The notes: generated from the letters alone by a model not told the origin. 64,000 nucleotides of DNA from Jeotgalibacillus soli (GCF_000829435.1 NZ_JXRP01000009.1:744001-808000), one strand, 5' to 3'. Shown: positions 36,215 to 45,572, counted from the first letter of the stretch. Numbers and translations: made by a program.

Positions 36215-36744
36215 TTTATTGGGAGCTTTTCTTAGCTTTTTTTATCCCAGGTATACTCGGCTACGGCGGAGGACCAGCGTCTATTCCGCTTGTTGAAAAT
36301 GAAGTGGTCGGAAGATATGGTTGGATGACCACACAGGAATTCAGTGAGGTGCTTGCACTTGGCAATTCCTTGCCAGGTCCGATTGCGACAAAAATGGCTG
36401 GCTATATCGGCTTTATGGAAGGCGGAGTGCTTGGTGCCGGAGTTGCATTATTCGCTACTGTCGCTCCATCTCTTATATTAATGGTCCTCCTCCTTGGCTT
36501 AATAATGAAATTCAAGGACTCGCCGCGTGTCAAACAAATGTCTACGCTCGTTAGGCCGACTATTGCGGTCCTTCTTGGCGTGATGACATGGGGATTTTTT
36601 GCAGATGCAATCGAAGCAACAGGCACGACTCAGACCATTGTTCTTGCAGTCATCAGCTTTGTGCTGATGGAGCGCTTTAAAGTGCATCCGGCTATTGTCA
36701 TTGCAGGTGCACTGCTTTATGGTGCAATTTTCCTTGGAAGCTGA
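36211..36744 (+). CDS. Chromate transporter half-protein 2 (ChrA family)
   Basis: A 177-residue partner of the preceding gene: LGYGGGPASIPLVENEVVG and ALGNSLPGPIATKMAGYIGF repeat the same motifs. GTG start with AGGAGGTGA 5-6 bases upstream, inside the end of the first gene. The two have probably arisen by duplication and work as a heterodimer in the membrane. A T-less hairpin (CTTTAGT with ACTAAAG, 36789-36814) follows before the next gene. Confidence 0.92.
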   Translation: MIYWELFLAFFIPGILGYGGGPASIPLVENEVVGRYGWMTTQEFSEVLALGNSLPGPIATKMAGYIGFMEGGVLGAGVALFATVAPSLILMVLLLGLIMKFKDSPRVKQMSTLVRPTIAVLLGVMTWGFFADAIEATGTTQTIVLAVISFVLMERFKVHPAIVIAGALLYGAIFLGS

Positions 36745-36834
36745 TTCAGCGAACAGCAAAATGCAGCAGGGACAAGGAGGTATTGACGCTTTAGTCCCCT
36801 TCAGTGAACTAAAGCAAAAAAAGGAGTGTGGAAG

Positions 36835-37662
36835 ATCACGTATTCAATTGTGGGGTATGATCCGGTTGAGAAAGAATGGGGTGTGGCAACGCAGTCGAAA
36901 TTTTTGGCTGTTGGGGCAGTTGTTCCTTTTGCTGTTGCAGGTGTTGGTGCTGTTGCGACACAGTCTTATGCAAACACATCTTATGGTCCTGAAGGGATGG
37001 AGCATATGTCTTCAGGAAAAAGTGCGCAGGAAACGATTGATCTACTGACTTCTATAGATGAAGATCGAGCTTTACGCCAGGTTGGAATGATTGATGGCCA
37101 GGGGAATGCGGCAACCTATACAGGAGAGAAATGCTATGATTGGGCAGGAGGAATAACAGGAAAGCATTATGCTGTACAAGGAAATATACTAATTGCTGGT
37201 ACAGTCGAAGCGATGGCAAAGACATTTGAAGAAACGGAAGGGACATTAGCAGATCGATTGCTTGCCTCATTGGCTGCAGGTCAACAGGCAGGCGGCGATT
37301 CAAGAGGACAGCAGTCTGCGGCGCTTCTGGTCGTAAAGAAAGCAGGGGGATACGGTGGTTTTAGTGATCGTTTTATTGATCTTCGAGTGGATGATCATAA
37401 GACCCCGGTTGATGAGCTCATCCGTATTCATCGAATTCACCAGCTTTACTTTTCAAAATCGAAGAAAGACAGAATTGTACCAATCGAAGAACAAATAGCT
37501 GAAACACTTGATCACCAGCTGACGAGACTTGGCTATAAAAAAGAAGATCAGCCATTACTGCATACTTTCAAGGACTATCTCCACACCGAAAATTTTGAAA
37601 TGCGAGCTCAGGAAGACGGATTTATTGACCTGGACGTACTTGAACATATGACACGCTCTTAA
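36835..37662 (+). CDS. DUF1028 family Ntn-hydrolase-like protein, probable ATC start
   Basis: DUF1028 proteins have an Ntn-hydrolase fold and unclear substrates. The product reads TYSIVGYDPVEKEWGVATQS then KFLAVGAVVPFAVAGVGAVA, typical of the family, whose members start MTFSIV. That places the start at ATC 36835, which has AAGGAGTG 6 bases upstream. The only standard codon, GTG 36826, directly abuts AAGGA with no spacing. Residues about 215-275 form a C-terminal helical extension. Neighbouring GGT is also an Ntn-hydrolase, so a shared amino-compound pathway is possible. Confidence 0.85.
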   Translation: MTYSIVGYDPVEKEWGVATQSKFLAVGAVVPFAVAGVGAVATQSYANTSYGPEGMEHMSSGKSAQETIDLLTSIDEDRALRQVGMIDGQGNAATYTGEKCYDWAGGITGKHYAVQGNILIAGTVEAMAKTFEETEGTLADRLLASLAAGQQAGGDSRGQQSAALLVVKKAGGYGGFSDRFIDLRVDDHKTPVDELIRIHRIHQLYFSKSKKDRIVPIEEQIAETLDHQLTRLGYKKEDQPLLHTFKDYLHTENFEMRAQEDGFIDLDVLEHMTRS

Positions 37663-37664
37663 CG

Positions 37665-37704
37665 AAAATCGGTGTTCTCAATTGCAGAGAATGCCGATTT
37701 TCTT
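37665..37704 (+). terminator. Terminator after the DUF1028 gene
   Basis: Arms GAAAATCGGtgTTCTC and GAGAAtgCCGATTTTC pair with a small internal mismatch around a 7-nt loop and are followed by TTG. T-run is short. Confidence 0.75.
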
Positions 37705-37732
37705 GTGAGAATGACCGTACCGAGAAAGCAGA

Positions 37733-37912
37733 ACTTCTTGCGGTGATGCGGATGCTACATTCCGTGAAAAAATTTATACTTTAAGGGAACGGCACAAAGG
37801 TCGCCCGCGTCCTGCTGCTTACTTACATACTGAAATTAATATCCACCTCGAAGAATCTTTTCAGCTTCAAGAATTACGAGTAACTAGGTTGTCAAAGAAA
37901 TCTCTCCTATAA
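37733..37912 (+). pseudogene. Possible gene remnant in the gap before secA
   Basis: An open stretch of 59 codons ends at TAA but has no start codon; it follows a TGA in the same frame. Its translation looks protein-like (for example CGDADATFREKIYTLRERHK then GRPRPAAYLHTEINIHLEES), so it may be the tail of a lost gene. No family recognised. The rest of the 553-base gap (37913-38215) is AT-rich and must hold the secA promoter; TTGACT at 38046 is a possible -35 but no good -10 follows. Confidence 0.3.
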
Positions 37913-38215
37913 TAATTTACTATTTCTCCCACCCAAAGGATTCAGTATCAATTTTTACACCCTCCCATTTCCTCTTGACCCGGCTGTCTTGTAACAAGTG
38001 AGCTGAAATGGTAAGATAAATAGGTGAAAAAAGTCTGAAAATCAATTGACTTGTATAGATTTGATCTATGTTTACAGATATATATGATTGCTTTTCTGTT
38101 GTAAGATACTTGTGATATGTCACTGGTATTAAATTTGGTGCTAACATCGGTTCACATGATGATGATAATAGGCTTGGTTAAACCATATAGCCAACAATAA
38201 AGGAGCGTTATTTAC

Positions 38216-40729
38216 ATGCTTGGAATTTTAAACAAGGTGTTTGATGGAAATAAACGCGATTTAAAGAAATTTGATAAATTAGCAGATCAGATTGAGGCGC
38301 TTGCATCCGATATGCAGCTCTTATCTGACGATGAATTGCGTAATAAAACCGAGGAATTTAAAACCCGTCACCAAAATGGTGAAACAATGGATGACTTGTT
38401 AGTAGAAGCTTTTGCGGTCGTCCGTGAATCAGCGAAGCGTGTCCTCGGATTATATCCTTACCGAGTTCAACTGGTGGGGGGGATCACTCTTCATGAAGGA
38501 AACATCGCAGAAATGAAAACGGGTGAAGGGAAAACGCTGACGTCAACAATGCCTGTTTATTTGAATGCGATCACCGGAAAAGGTGTCCACGTTGTTACAG
38601 TCAATGAATACTTAGCATCCCGAGATGCAGAGGAAATGGGGAAGCTTTACGAATTCCTTGGACTAACCGTTGGGCTGAATTTAAATAGTTTAACAAAAGA
38701 AGAAAAGCGTGAAGCCTACCTGGCCGATATTACGTACAGTACGAATAACGAGCTTGGATTTGACTATTTGCGTGATAATATGGTGCTGTATAAGGAACAA
38801 ATGGTTCAACGGCCGCTTCACTTTGCTGTAATCGATGAGGTTGACTCCATCTTAATTGATGAAGCGAGAACACCATTGATCATTTCAGGTCAAGCGCAAA
38901 AATCAACACAGCTTTATATACAAACAAATGCTTTTGTCCGTACGCTTGTTGCTGATGAAGACTACACCTATGATGAAAAAACAAAAGGTGTTCAGTTAAC
39001 GGAAGAAGGTATTAACAAAGCGGAAAGAGCGTTTAGAATTGACAACCTGTTTGATATTACGCACGTTACCCTGAACCACCACATCACTCAGTCATTAAAA
39101 GCGCATGTAAGCATGAAGGCTGATGTTGACTATGTTGTGCAAGAAGGGGAAGTAGTCATTGTTGACCAATTTACCGGTCGATTAATGAAAGGCCGCAGAT
39201 ACAGTGACGGGCTGCACCAGGCGATTGAAGCGAAGGAAGGTCTTGAGATTCAAAATGAATCCATGACGATGGCGACCATTACGTTCCAAAACTTCTTCCG
39301 TATGTATGAAAAGCTTTCCGGTATGACTGGGACGGCAAAAACAGAGGAAGAAGAATTCCGCAACATTTACAATATGCGCGTCATTTCAATTCCAACAAAT
39401 CGTGAAATCGTTCGTGATGATCGTGCTGATTTAATCTATGCATCTACAAAAGGGAAATTTATGGCGGTAGTTGAGGATATAGTTGAGCGCCATCAGCAAG
39501 GCCAGCCAGTGCTGGTTGGTACGGTTGCGATCGAAACATCTGAAATTATCTCAACCCTTCTAAAGCAAAAAGGAGTTCCCCATAATGTCCTGAATGCAAA
39601 AAACCACGGCCGTGAAGCTGAAATTATCGCGGATGCAGGTAAACGCGGAGCAGTTACCATTGCGACAAACATGGCAGGACGCGGAACAGACATTAAGCTT
39701 GGAGAAGGCGTTAAAGATGTTGGAGGCCTTGCGGTTATCGGTACAGAACGACATGAGTCACGCCGTATTGATAATCAGCTTCGTGGCCGTTCAGGCCGTC
39801 AAGGAGATCCAGGGATTACGCAGTTCTACCTTTCAATGGAAGATGAACTAATGCGGCGCTTTGGTTCAGATAATATGAAAAATATGATGGCTCGTCTTGG
39901 CATGGATGATACCCAGCCTATTCAAAGCAGAATGGTGACACGTGCAGTAGAATCAGCTCAAAAACGAGTGGAAGGCAATAACTTTGATGCTCGTAAGCAG
40001 CTTCTTCAATACGATGATGTTTTGCGACAGCAGCGTGAAGTCATTTATAAAGACCGCTTTGAGGTTTTGGATGCTGAAAATCTTCGAGGAATTATCGAGA
40101 AAATGCTTGAAAGTTCGATTCACCATACCGTGGATCAATATGCTCCATCACATGAAGAGCGGGAGAAATGGGATCTTAAAGGATTGGAAAATTATATTTT
40201 CGCAAACCTTTTACCAGAAGGCGCGGTTATGGAAGACGATCTGAAGGGCAAGACAAATGAAGAAATTAAAGCTCATATTTGGGATAAGGTTCAAGAGCGC
40301 TACAATGAGCGTGAAGCAGAGCTTGCTGAGCGTATGCGCGAATTTGAAAAGGTTATTCTTCTGCGTGCGATCGATACAAAATGGATCGACCATATCGATG
40401 CGATGGATCAGCTAAGACAAGGAATTCACCTCCGTGCGTATGGCCAAATTGATCCTCTTCGTGAATATCAAAACGAAGGCTTTGCCATGTTTGAAAGCAT
40501 GATGGCAGCCATTAATGAAGATGTATCTAAATTCATCATGAAAGCAGAAATTCGAAATAACCTTGAGCGTCAAGAGGTCGCAAAAGGCCAAGCCGTAAAC
40601 CCGAAAGAAGACGGCGGAGCAGCAAAGAAAAAGCAGCCTGCACGCAAAACAATGAACGTAGGCCGCAATGAACCATGTCCATGCGGCAGCGGCAAGAAAT
40701 TCAAAAACTGCCATGGAGCCGTAAATTAA
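38216..40729 (+). CDS. secA: Protein translocase ATPase SecA
   Basis: An 837-residue SecA, the motor that drives proteins through SecYEG. Walker A is GEGKT at 103-107 within [12 protein letters not shown]. The DEAD-type box is [17 protein letters not shown], motif VI is [19 protein letters not shown], and the C-terminal zinc-binding SEC-C motif is [20 protein letters not shown]. All domains are present at the usual length. AAAGGAG precedes the ATG. Upstream of prfB as in other Bacilli. Confidence 0.99.
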   Translation: MLGILNKVFDGNKRDLKKFDKLADQIEALASDMQLLSDDELRNKTEEFKTRHQNGETMDDLLVEAFAVVRESAKRVLGLYPYRVQLVGGITLHEGNIAEMKTGEGKTLTSTMPVYLNAITGKGVHVVTVNEYLASRDAEEMGKLYEFLGLTVGLNLNSLTKEEKREAYLADITYSTNNELGFDYLRDNMVLYKEQMVQRPLHFAVIDEVDSILIDEARTPLIISGQAQKSTQLYIQTNAFVRTLVADEDYTYDEKTKGVQLTEEGINKAERAFRIDNLFDITHVTLNHHITQSLKAHVSMKADVDYVVQEGEVVIVDQFTGRLMKGRRYSDGLHQAIEAKEGLEIQNESMTMATITFQNFFRMYEKLSGMTGTAKTEEEEFRNIYNMRVISIPTNREIVRDDRADLIYASTKGKFMAVVEDIVERHQQGQPVLVGTVAIETSEIISTLLKQKGVPHNVLNAKNHGREAEIIADAGKRGAVTIATNMAGRGTDIKLGEGVKDVGGLAVIGTERHESRRIDNQLRGRSGRQGDPGITQFYLSMEDELMRRFGSDNMKNMMARLGMDDTQPIQSRMVTRAVESAQKRVEGNNFDARKQLLQYDDVLRQQREVIYKDRFEVLDAENLRGIIEKMLESSIHHTVDQYAPSHEEREKWDLKGLENYIFANLLPEGAVMEDDLKGKTNEEIKAHIWDKVQERYNEREAELAERMREFEKVILLRAIDTKWIDHIDAMDQLRQGIHLRAYGQIDPLREYQNEGFAMFESMMAAINEDVSKFIMKAEIRNNLERQEVAKGQAVNPKEDGGAAKKKQPARKTMNVGRNEPCPCGSGKKFKNCHGAVN

Positions 40730-40747
40730 TTTAAGCATCTTCTAAAT

Positions 40748-40777
40748 CACTGACCCGTTGAATATAACGGGTCAGTG
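40748..40777 (+). terminator. Hairpin after secA
   Basis: A 12-bp near-perfect stem (CACTGACCCGTT with AACGGGTCAGTG) and 6-nt loop, but followed only by TTATG, so termination efficiency is uncertain. Confidence 0.65.
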
Positions 40778-40783
40778 TTATGA

Positions 40784-40949
40784 GAAAAGAGGAAACGCCC
40801 GTTTAGCTCCGACAAGCACAAGACACGCTGCCTATGTTGGCGTTCTTTGCCAACATAGGCAGTGGGGCTTATGACCTCGAGGGGGCTGGGCGTTGGAGCT
40901 GGATCAAAGAAAAGAGAAAACGCCCGTTTAGCTCCGACAAGCATAAGAC
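40784..40949. repeat. Intergenic repeat element with nested hairpins
   Basis: A 41-base unit (GAAAAGAGGAAACGCCCGTT, then TAGCTCCGACAAGC and so on) occurs at 40784-40824 and again at 40909-40949 with few changes. Between them lies a perfect 14-bp hairpin (CTGCCTATGTTGGC with GCCAACATAGGCAG, 40828-40862) and GGAGCT complementary to AGCTCC. It is of the Bacillaceae intergenic-repeat type; the second copy seems cut short before prfB. Confidence 0.75.
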
Positions 40950-41026
40950 GAGACGACTAATTGGCGCTCTATAAAAATACCTACAATCAAAAAATATCAA
41001 AAATACTTTTTAAGGTGGATATACAA

Positions 41027-42131
41027 ATGGAAATGTTTGAAGTAAAAGCAGAGTTAGAGAGAACAGCTAAAGTTTTAGCGGACTTCAGGGGGTCTCTTTG
41101 ACTTAGATAATAAGGAAGCAAGAATATCTGAGATCGATGAAATGATGGCGGAACCAAGCTTTTGGGATGACCAGCAAAAAGCACAGGGAATTATTAATGA
41201 ATTAAATGGCCTAAAAGAGAGTGCGCATGGCTATAGAGACCTTGTGGAAACGCATGAAAATCTTGAATTAACTCATGATTTATTGAAAGAAGAACCGGAT
41301 GAGGAACTAAAAAAAGAGCTGATTTCAGAAATGAAAGAGTTTCTTGGAACCATTGAGAATTTTGAACTGCAGCTGCTTTTAAGCGAGCCCTACGATAAAA
41401 ACAATGCGATACTGGAATTACATCCAGGTGCTGGCGGTACAGAATCTCAGGACTGGGGCTCCATGCTCCTTCGTATGTACACACGCTGGGGTGAAAAGCA
41501 CGGTTTTAAAGTGGAAACGATGGATTACCTGCCAGGTGATGAAGCAGGAATCAAAAGCGTGACACTTTTATTCAAAGGACATAATGCTTATGGCTATTTA
41601 AAAGCTGAAAAAGGTGTTCATCGACTTGTTCGCATTTCTCCTTTTGATTCATCTGGCCGTCGGCATACTTCCTTTGTGTCATGCGATATTATGCCTGAAT
41701 TCAATGAAGAAATTGAAATTGAAGTCCGTACAGAGGACTTGAAAATTGATACGTACCGTGCAAGCGGAGCCGGTGGTCAGCATATTAATACGACGGATTC
41801 AGCGGTTCGGATTACACATATTCCAACCGGAGTTGTGGTGTCTTGTCAAAATGAACGTTCACAAATTAAAAACCGTGATCAAGCAATGAAAATGCTGAAA
41901 TCAAAGCTTTATCAGTTAAAAATTGAAGAGCAGGAAGCGAAGCTTGCTGCGATTCGCGGTGAACAGAAGGAGATAGGCTGGGGGAGTCAAATTCGTTCTT
42001 ACGTATTCCATCCATATTCTATGGTGAAAGACCATAGAACGAGCACAGAATCTGGAAACGTACAGGGTGTAATGGATGGAGATTTAGATCCATTTATAAA
42101 TGCGTATTTACGCTCACGCCTTAACGGATAA
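41027..42131 (+). CDS. prfB: Peptide chain release factor 2, programmed +1 frameshift
   Basis: RF2 releases proteins at UGA and UAA. The first 24 codons (41027-41098, [20 protein letters not shown] then RGSL) end at an in-frame TGA at 41099-41101. Skipping the T at 41099 continues with GAC in the +1 frame to 42131, giving 367 residues. The body contains the GGQ motif in [17 protein letters not shown] and the SPF tripeptide for stop recognition ([11 protein letters not shown]). AAGGTGG precedes the ATG. A simple frame-by-frame reading would wrongly begin the gene at 41142. Confidence 0.98.
41087..41102 (+). promoter_or_regulatory. prfB frameshift and autoregulation site
   Basis: AGGGGG acts as an internal Shine-Dalgarno 3 bases before CTTTGAC. 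When RF2 is scarce, the ribosome pauses at UGA and slips from CUU to UUU. The arrangement is the canonical one for RF2 autoregulation. Confidence 0.97.
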
Positions 42132-42209
42132 TAAGGTTTTCAATATCTAATAGTTATGCAATTCTATACCACCTCGTTTCTTTCTGGGAGATTAACGTGC
42201 TTGAAAAAG

Positions 42210-42242
42210 CCGCACATCACTCAATAAGATGCGGGGTTTTTC
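42210..42242 (+). terminator. Terminator after prfB
   Basis: CCGCACATC pairs with GATGCGG (2-nt bulge) around a short loop, followed by GGTTTTTT. Confidence 0.8.
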
Positions 42243-42302
42243 CATGCCGACAGAGATAAAGCCTTTTCTCCTTTAACACGGTACTGCTCTATTCGACTGT
42301 TA

Positions 42303-42331
42303 TTCACAGCCTATCTGCTTCATGCTATACT
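42303..42331 (+). promoter_or_regulatory. Sigma-A promoter of the YitT-family gene
   Basis: TTCACA, 17 bases, TATACT: 5 of 6 matches at each box. The predicted transcript start near 42338 abuts the Fur-like site. Confidence 0.65.
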
Positions 42332-42340
42332 CTCAAGCGG

Positions 42341-42360
42341 AATAATGATAACGATTATTT
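42341..42360 (+). promoter_or_regulatory. Fur-like operator
   Basis: AATAATGATAACGATTATTT closely resembles the Fur box (TGATAATnATTATCA, with 12 of 14 defined positions matching). It overlaps or directly follows the predicted transcription start, a position suited to repression. Confidence 0.55.
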
Positions 42361-42383
42361 TTAACATGAGAGGCTGGAGATTG

Positions 42384-43256
42384 ATGAATAAGAAAAAACG
42401 CCGTTCCCAGCAAGCTGCTCCAAGTATTTTACATAAATCTATGGATTATGCTTATATTATAATGGGATCTATCGTAGTAGCCATCGCTTTTAACGTTTTT
42501 TTGCTGCCGAATGAAGTAGCTTCAGGAGGCATCAGTGGAATAAGTACCATTTTGAACAATGTTTTTGGATGGCGGCCATCGCTTGTCCAGATTTTATTTA
42601 ATGTACCGCTTTTTATTGCAGGGCTTATCTTTCTTGGCTTTCAATTTGGAATTAAGACCGCAATCGGATCATTTTTTCTCCCTTTAGCTGTTTATTTGAC
42701 TGAAGGATGGGAGCCATGGACAGAAGACCCGCTTCTCGGAGCTCTTTTTGGTGGAATTGGTGTAGGTATTGGTATTGGAATTGTATTTAGAGGAAAGGCT
42801 TCAACTGGAGGAACGGATCTCGCTGCGCAAATCATCCATAAATATTCAGGGCTTGGGCTGGGAACATGTGTGGCGCTAATTGATGGGCTCATTGTGCTCT
42901 CAGCAGCCGTTGTCTTTGATATTGAACGTGGGCTATATGCTATGATCGGTCTTTATGTAACGAGCAAAACCATAGATTTGGTTCAAATTGGCTTTGGTCG
43001 TTCAAAAATGATCTATATTATTACAAATCGACAAGAGGAAATCAGTCATGCCATTTTTGAAGAAGTAGATCGCGGTGTAACAAAGCTATCTGCTCAAGGA
43101 GGCTATACGGACCATGAACGGCCTATACTGATGTGTGTGATTGACCAAACGGAGTTTACTAAGCTAAAGCAAGCAATAAGAAAGATTGATCCAAACGCCT
43201 TCGTTATTGTTAGTGATGCCTCTGAAGTTTTGGGTGAGGGTTTTAAAAGATCATAA
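42384..43256 (+). CDS. YitT/YvjA-family membrane protein
   Basis: A 290-residue protein with about five membrane segments (residues 15-195) and a C-terminal DUF2179 domain (residues about 210-285; YIITNRQEEISHAIFEEVDR, then GVTKLSAQGGYTD). NEVASGGISGISTIL and STGGTDLAAQI are family motifs. Function is not established; B. subtilis carries yvjA at the same place after prfB. ATG 42384 has GGAG 5 bases upstream; a start at 42345 falls within the Fur-like site and is rejected. Confidence 0.88.
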   Translation: MNKKKRRSQQAAPSILHKSMDYAYIIMGSIVVAIAFNVFLLPNEVASGGISGISTILNNVFGWRPSLVQILFNVPLFIAGLIFLGFQFGIKTAIGSFFLPLAVYLTEGWEPWTEDPLLGALFGGIGVGIGIGIVFRGKASTGGTDLAAQIIHKYSGLGLGTCVALIDGLIVLSAAVVFDIERGLYAMIGLYVTSKTIDLVQIGFGRSKMIYIITNRQEEISHAIFEEVDRGVTKLSAQGGYTDHERPILMCVIDQTEFTKLKQAIRKIDPNAFVIVSDASEVLGEGFKRS

Positions 43257-43368
43257 AAATAGGTATAATAGGGAAATATGTGTTTAACAGAATATCGTAA
43301 ATTGAGTATCATTCACATACTTAAAACTAAACTCAATAAGAGAAATAGATAGAAAAGAGGCGATGAAG

Positions 43369-43692
43369 ATGAAAAAGGGTTGGATAGGTACGATTTTAAG
43401 TGCATCACTTATGCTTACAGCATGCGGCGGAGCCGGAAATGATCAATCTTCAGGAGGTGCATCCACAGATAGTACCGATCCCGAGGGCATATATGCGGGC
43501 TCTTCTTGCATAGGCTGCCATGGGGAAAACTTAGAGGGAGCAAGCGGTCCGAGCTTGCAGGAAATTGGCTCAAGCTTAACGAAAGATGAAATTTTAGAGA
43601 CTATAGTTGAAGGTAAAGGCCGTATGCCAGGTGGATTGCTCGAAGGAGAGCAGGCTGAAGCGGTTGCTGAATGGCTTTCAGAGAAGCAATAG
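43369..43692 (+). CDS. cccB: Cytochrome c-551 lipoprotein
   Basis: A small haem c electron carrier anchored on the outer face of the membrane. With ATG 43369 the signal peptide ends in a lipobox LTAC (Cys19). A Ser/Asp-rich linker follows, then CIGCH at 47-51 binds haem and Met in GRMPGG is the sixth ligand. 107 residues. GAGGCG lies 6-8 bases upstream. Neighbours yvjA-type gene and ftsE match B. subtilis. Passes electrons to terminal oxidases. Confidence 0.95.
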   Translation: MKKGWIGTILSASLMLTACGGAGNDQSSGGASTDSTDPEGIYAGSSCIGCHGENLEGASGPSLQEIGSSLTKDEILETIVEGKGRMPGGLLEGEQAEAVAEWLSEKQ

Positions 43693-43780
43693 TAACAGAA
43701 TTAAATATAATTTTTTTCATAAATGGTAAAAGATACTATTTTTATTTCAACAGCGAAATATAATTGTAATATAAATATCG

Positions 43781-43808
43781 TTAACAAAAAAATTTAGGAT
43801 GTTATAAT
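43781..43808 (+). promoter_or_regulatory. Probable sigma-A promoter of ftsEX
   Basis: TTAACA, 16 bases, TATAAT, about 155 bases before ftsE. The 271-base cccB-ftsE gap contains no gene and no obvious terminator; the long 5' leader (43815-43963) shows no riboswitch that I recognise. Confidence 0.55.
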
Positions 43809-43963
43809 ACTCTTGTGGCAAAAAATCGAGCGTATCCACTGTATTTTGACAATTAGAAGTTTTTCTATCGACATTTGGTAGGAAATGGTTTGATTGGAAA
43901 GATACACCTCTGTGATCTAGCATGCAACCCAGAAAGATAATAAAGTGATTAGGTGAGTATACA

Positions 43964-44650
43964 ATGATTCAGATGAAGGAAGTTTATAAGAGATACCCAA
44001 ACGGCATCATGGCCGCGAATAATTTTGACATACATATTAAGCCAGGTGAGTTTGTTTACGTTGTAGGACCAAGTGGTGCTGGAAAATCCACATTTATTAA
44101 AATGATGTATAGAGAAGAAAAGCCGACAAAAGGCAATATTCTTATCAATGGTGTTGATATTACAAATTTAAAAGCGAGCCGCGTTCCGTACTTGCGACGT
44201 AATATTGGAGTAGTCTTTCAAGATTTTAAATTACTTTCTAGATTAACAGTCTATGAAAATATTGCATTCGCATTGGAAGTAATCGAGGAACATCCAAAAT
44301 CAATCAAAAAGCGGGTCATGGAAGTGCTGGACCTAGTTGGGTTGAAACATAAAGCCCGCATGATGCCCGATGAGCTTTCCGGAGGAGAACAGCAACGTAT
44401 ATCCATTGCACGTTCAATCGTAAATACACCGAAAGTGGTGATTGCGGACGAGCCGACTGGAAACTTGGATCCGGAAACGTCATGGGAGATTATGAATCTA
44501 TTTGAAGAGATCAATACTAGAGGTACGACAATTGTTATGGCAACTCATAACCGAGAAATAGTAAACACCATTCGCCACCGAGTAATCGCGATTGAAAACG
44601 GCTTAATTGTTCGGGACGAGGCACGGGGGGAATACGGTTATGAAAGCTAG
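43964..44650 (+). CDS. ftsE: Cell division ATP-binding protein FtsE
   Basis: A 228-residue ABC ATPase: Walker A GPSGAGKST, signature LSGGEQQRISIAR, Walker B VVIADEPTGNLD and a histidine switch MATHN. With FtsX it forms a membrane complex that activates peptidoglycan hydrolases in growth and division. GTGAG lies before the ATG. The 3' end overlaps ftsX by 11 bases. Confidence 0.98.
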   Translation: MIQMKEVYKRYPNGIMAANNFDIHIKPGEFVYVVGPSGAGKSTFIKMMYREEKPTKGNILINGVDITNLKASRVPYLRRNIGVVFQDFKLLSRLTVYENIAFALEVIEEHPKSIKKRVMEVLDLVGLKHKARMMPDELSGGEQQRISIARSIVNTPKVVIADEPTGNLDPETSWEIMNLFEEINTRGTTIVMATHNREIVNTIRHRVIAIENGLIVRDEARGEYGYES

Positions 44651-45524
44651 AACGTGGAGCCGGCATATTAGGGAAAGCTTTAAGAGTCTTGCAAGAAATG
44701 GTTGGATGACCTTCGCATCCGTTAGTGCTGTTACAGTAACTCTTCTATTAGTAGGCGTTTTCACCGCACTAATGCTTAACATGAATAAAGCGGCTACAGA
44801 TATTGAAAATGATGTAGAGATGAATGTTTATATTGAGCTTGAAGCCACAAATGAAGAGATTGCTTCACTTGAACAGCAGATTAATGAATTATCAGGAGTC
44901 GAATCCGTCTCATATTCTACAAAAGAAGAAGAGCTATCAGGTTTAATTGATGATTTCGGTGATGAAATGTCACTGTTTGAACAAAATAATCCACTTCGCA
45001 ATAAGTTTGTTGTGCAGGCCGTTGATCCTAGACAGACAGAGCGAATAGCTACTCAAATTGATTCCTTTGATTATATATATGCCGTTGAATACGGAGAGGA
45101 TAAAATAGAACAGCTATTTAGCGTTCTTGAAATCAGCCGTAATGTTGGAGCAGTGTTAATTTTCGGATTGCTTTTCACCGCAATGTTTTTAATCTCTAAC
45201 ACAATTAAAATAACAATCGTAGCGAGAAGAAGAGAGATTGAAATTATGAAACTAGTTGGTGCATCCAATTGGTTTGTCCGGATCCCATTTATTTTTGAAG
45301 GGATTTGGTTAGGTATTATTGGATCTATTATACCTATTACCCTAGTTTCGATACTTTATTACAATGTTTATGAATTTATGTCTCCTAGATTAGAAGGATC
45401 ATTTATTCAAATTCTAGAATTTTCACCATTTATTTATCAAATAAATGCTCTTATTCTCTTAATGGGCGTGGTAATTGGCGTATGGGGAAGCTTCATGTCC
45501 GTTCGAAAGTTTTTAAGAGTATAA
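44640..45524 (+). CDS. ftsX: Cell division protein FtsX
   Basis: A 294-residue membrane protein with the FtsX topology: cytoplasmic N-terminus (RHIRESFKSLARNGWM), TM1, an extracellular domain of about 110 residues rich in acidic residues, then three TM helices and RREIEIMKLVGASNWFVRIP. ATG 44640 is chosen because the family starts with this basic segment and GGGGGGAA lies upstream; an earlier in-frame ATG (44607) lies within ftsE. Signals to the hydrolase encoded next. Confidence 0.97.
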   Translation: MKARTWSRHIRESFKSLARNGWMTFASVSAVTVTLLLVGVFTALMLNMNKAATDIENDVEMNVYIELEATNEEIASLEQQINELSGVESVSYSTKEEELSGLIDDFGDEMSLFEQNNPLRNKFVVQAVDPRQTERIATQIDSFDYIYAVEYGEDKIEQLFSVLEISRNVGAVLIFGLLFTAMFLISNTIKITIVARRREIEIMKLVGASNWFVRIPFIFEGIWLGIIGSIIPITLVSILYYNVYEFMSPRLEGSFIQILEFSPFIYQINALILLMGVVIGVWGSFMSVRKFLRV

Positions 45525-45572
45525 AGCTTATATAAGGGAAATTAATTGCTAGATAAGAAGGGAGCACGCATT

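Noticed and set aside
40784-40949. CRISPR-like repeats
   Set aside because: Only two copies, 125 bases apart, with palindromic structure; no spacer series and no cas genes.
41142-42131. prfB as an ordinary gene starting at 41142
   Set aside because: The upstream 24-codon leader, AGGGGG-CTTTGAC site and conserved RF2 N-terminus show that the gene starts at 41027 and needs a +1 shift.
43815-43963. Riboswitch in the ftsE leader
   Set aside because: No conserved aptamer or terminator/antiterminator structure could be seen by eye.
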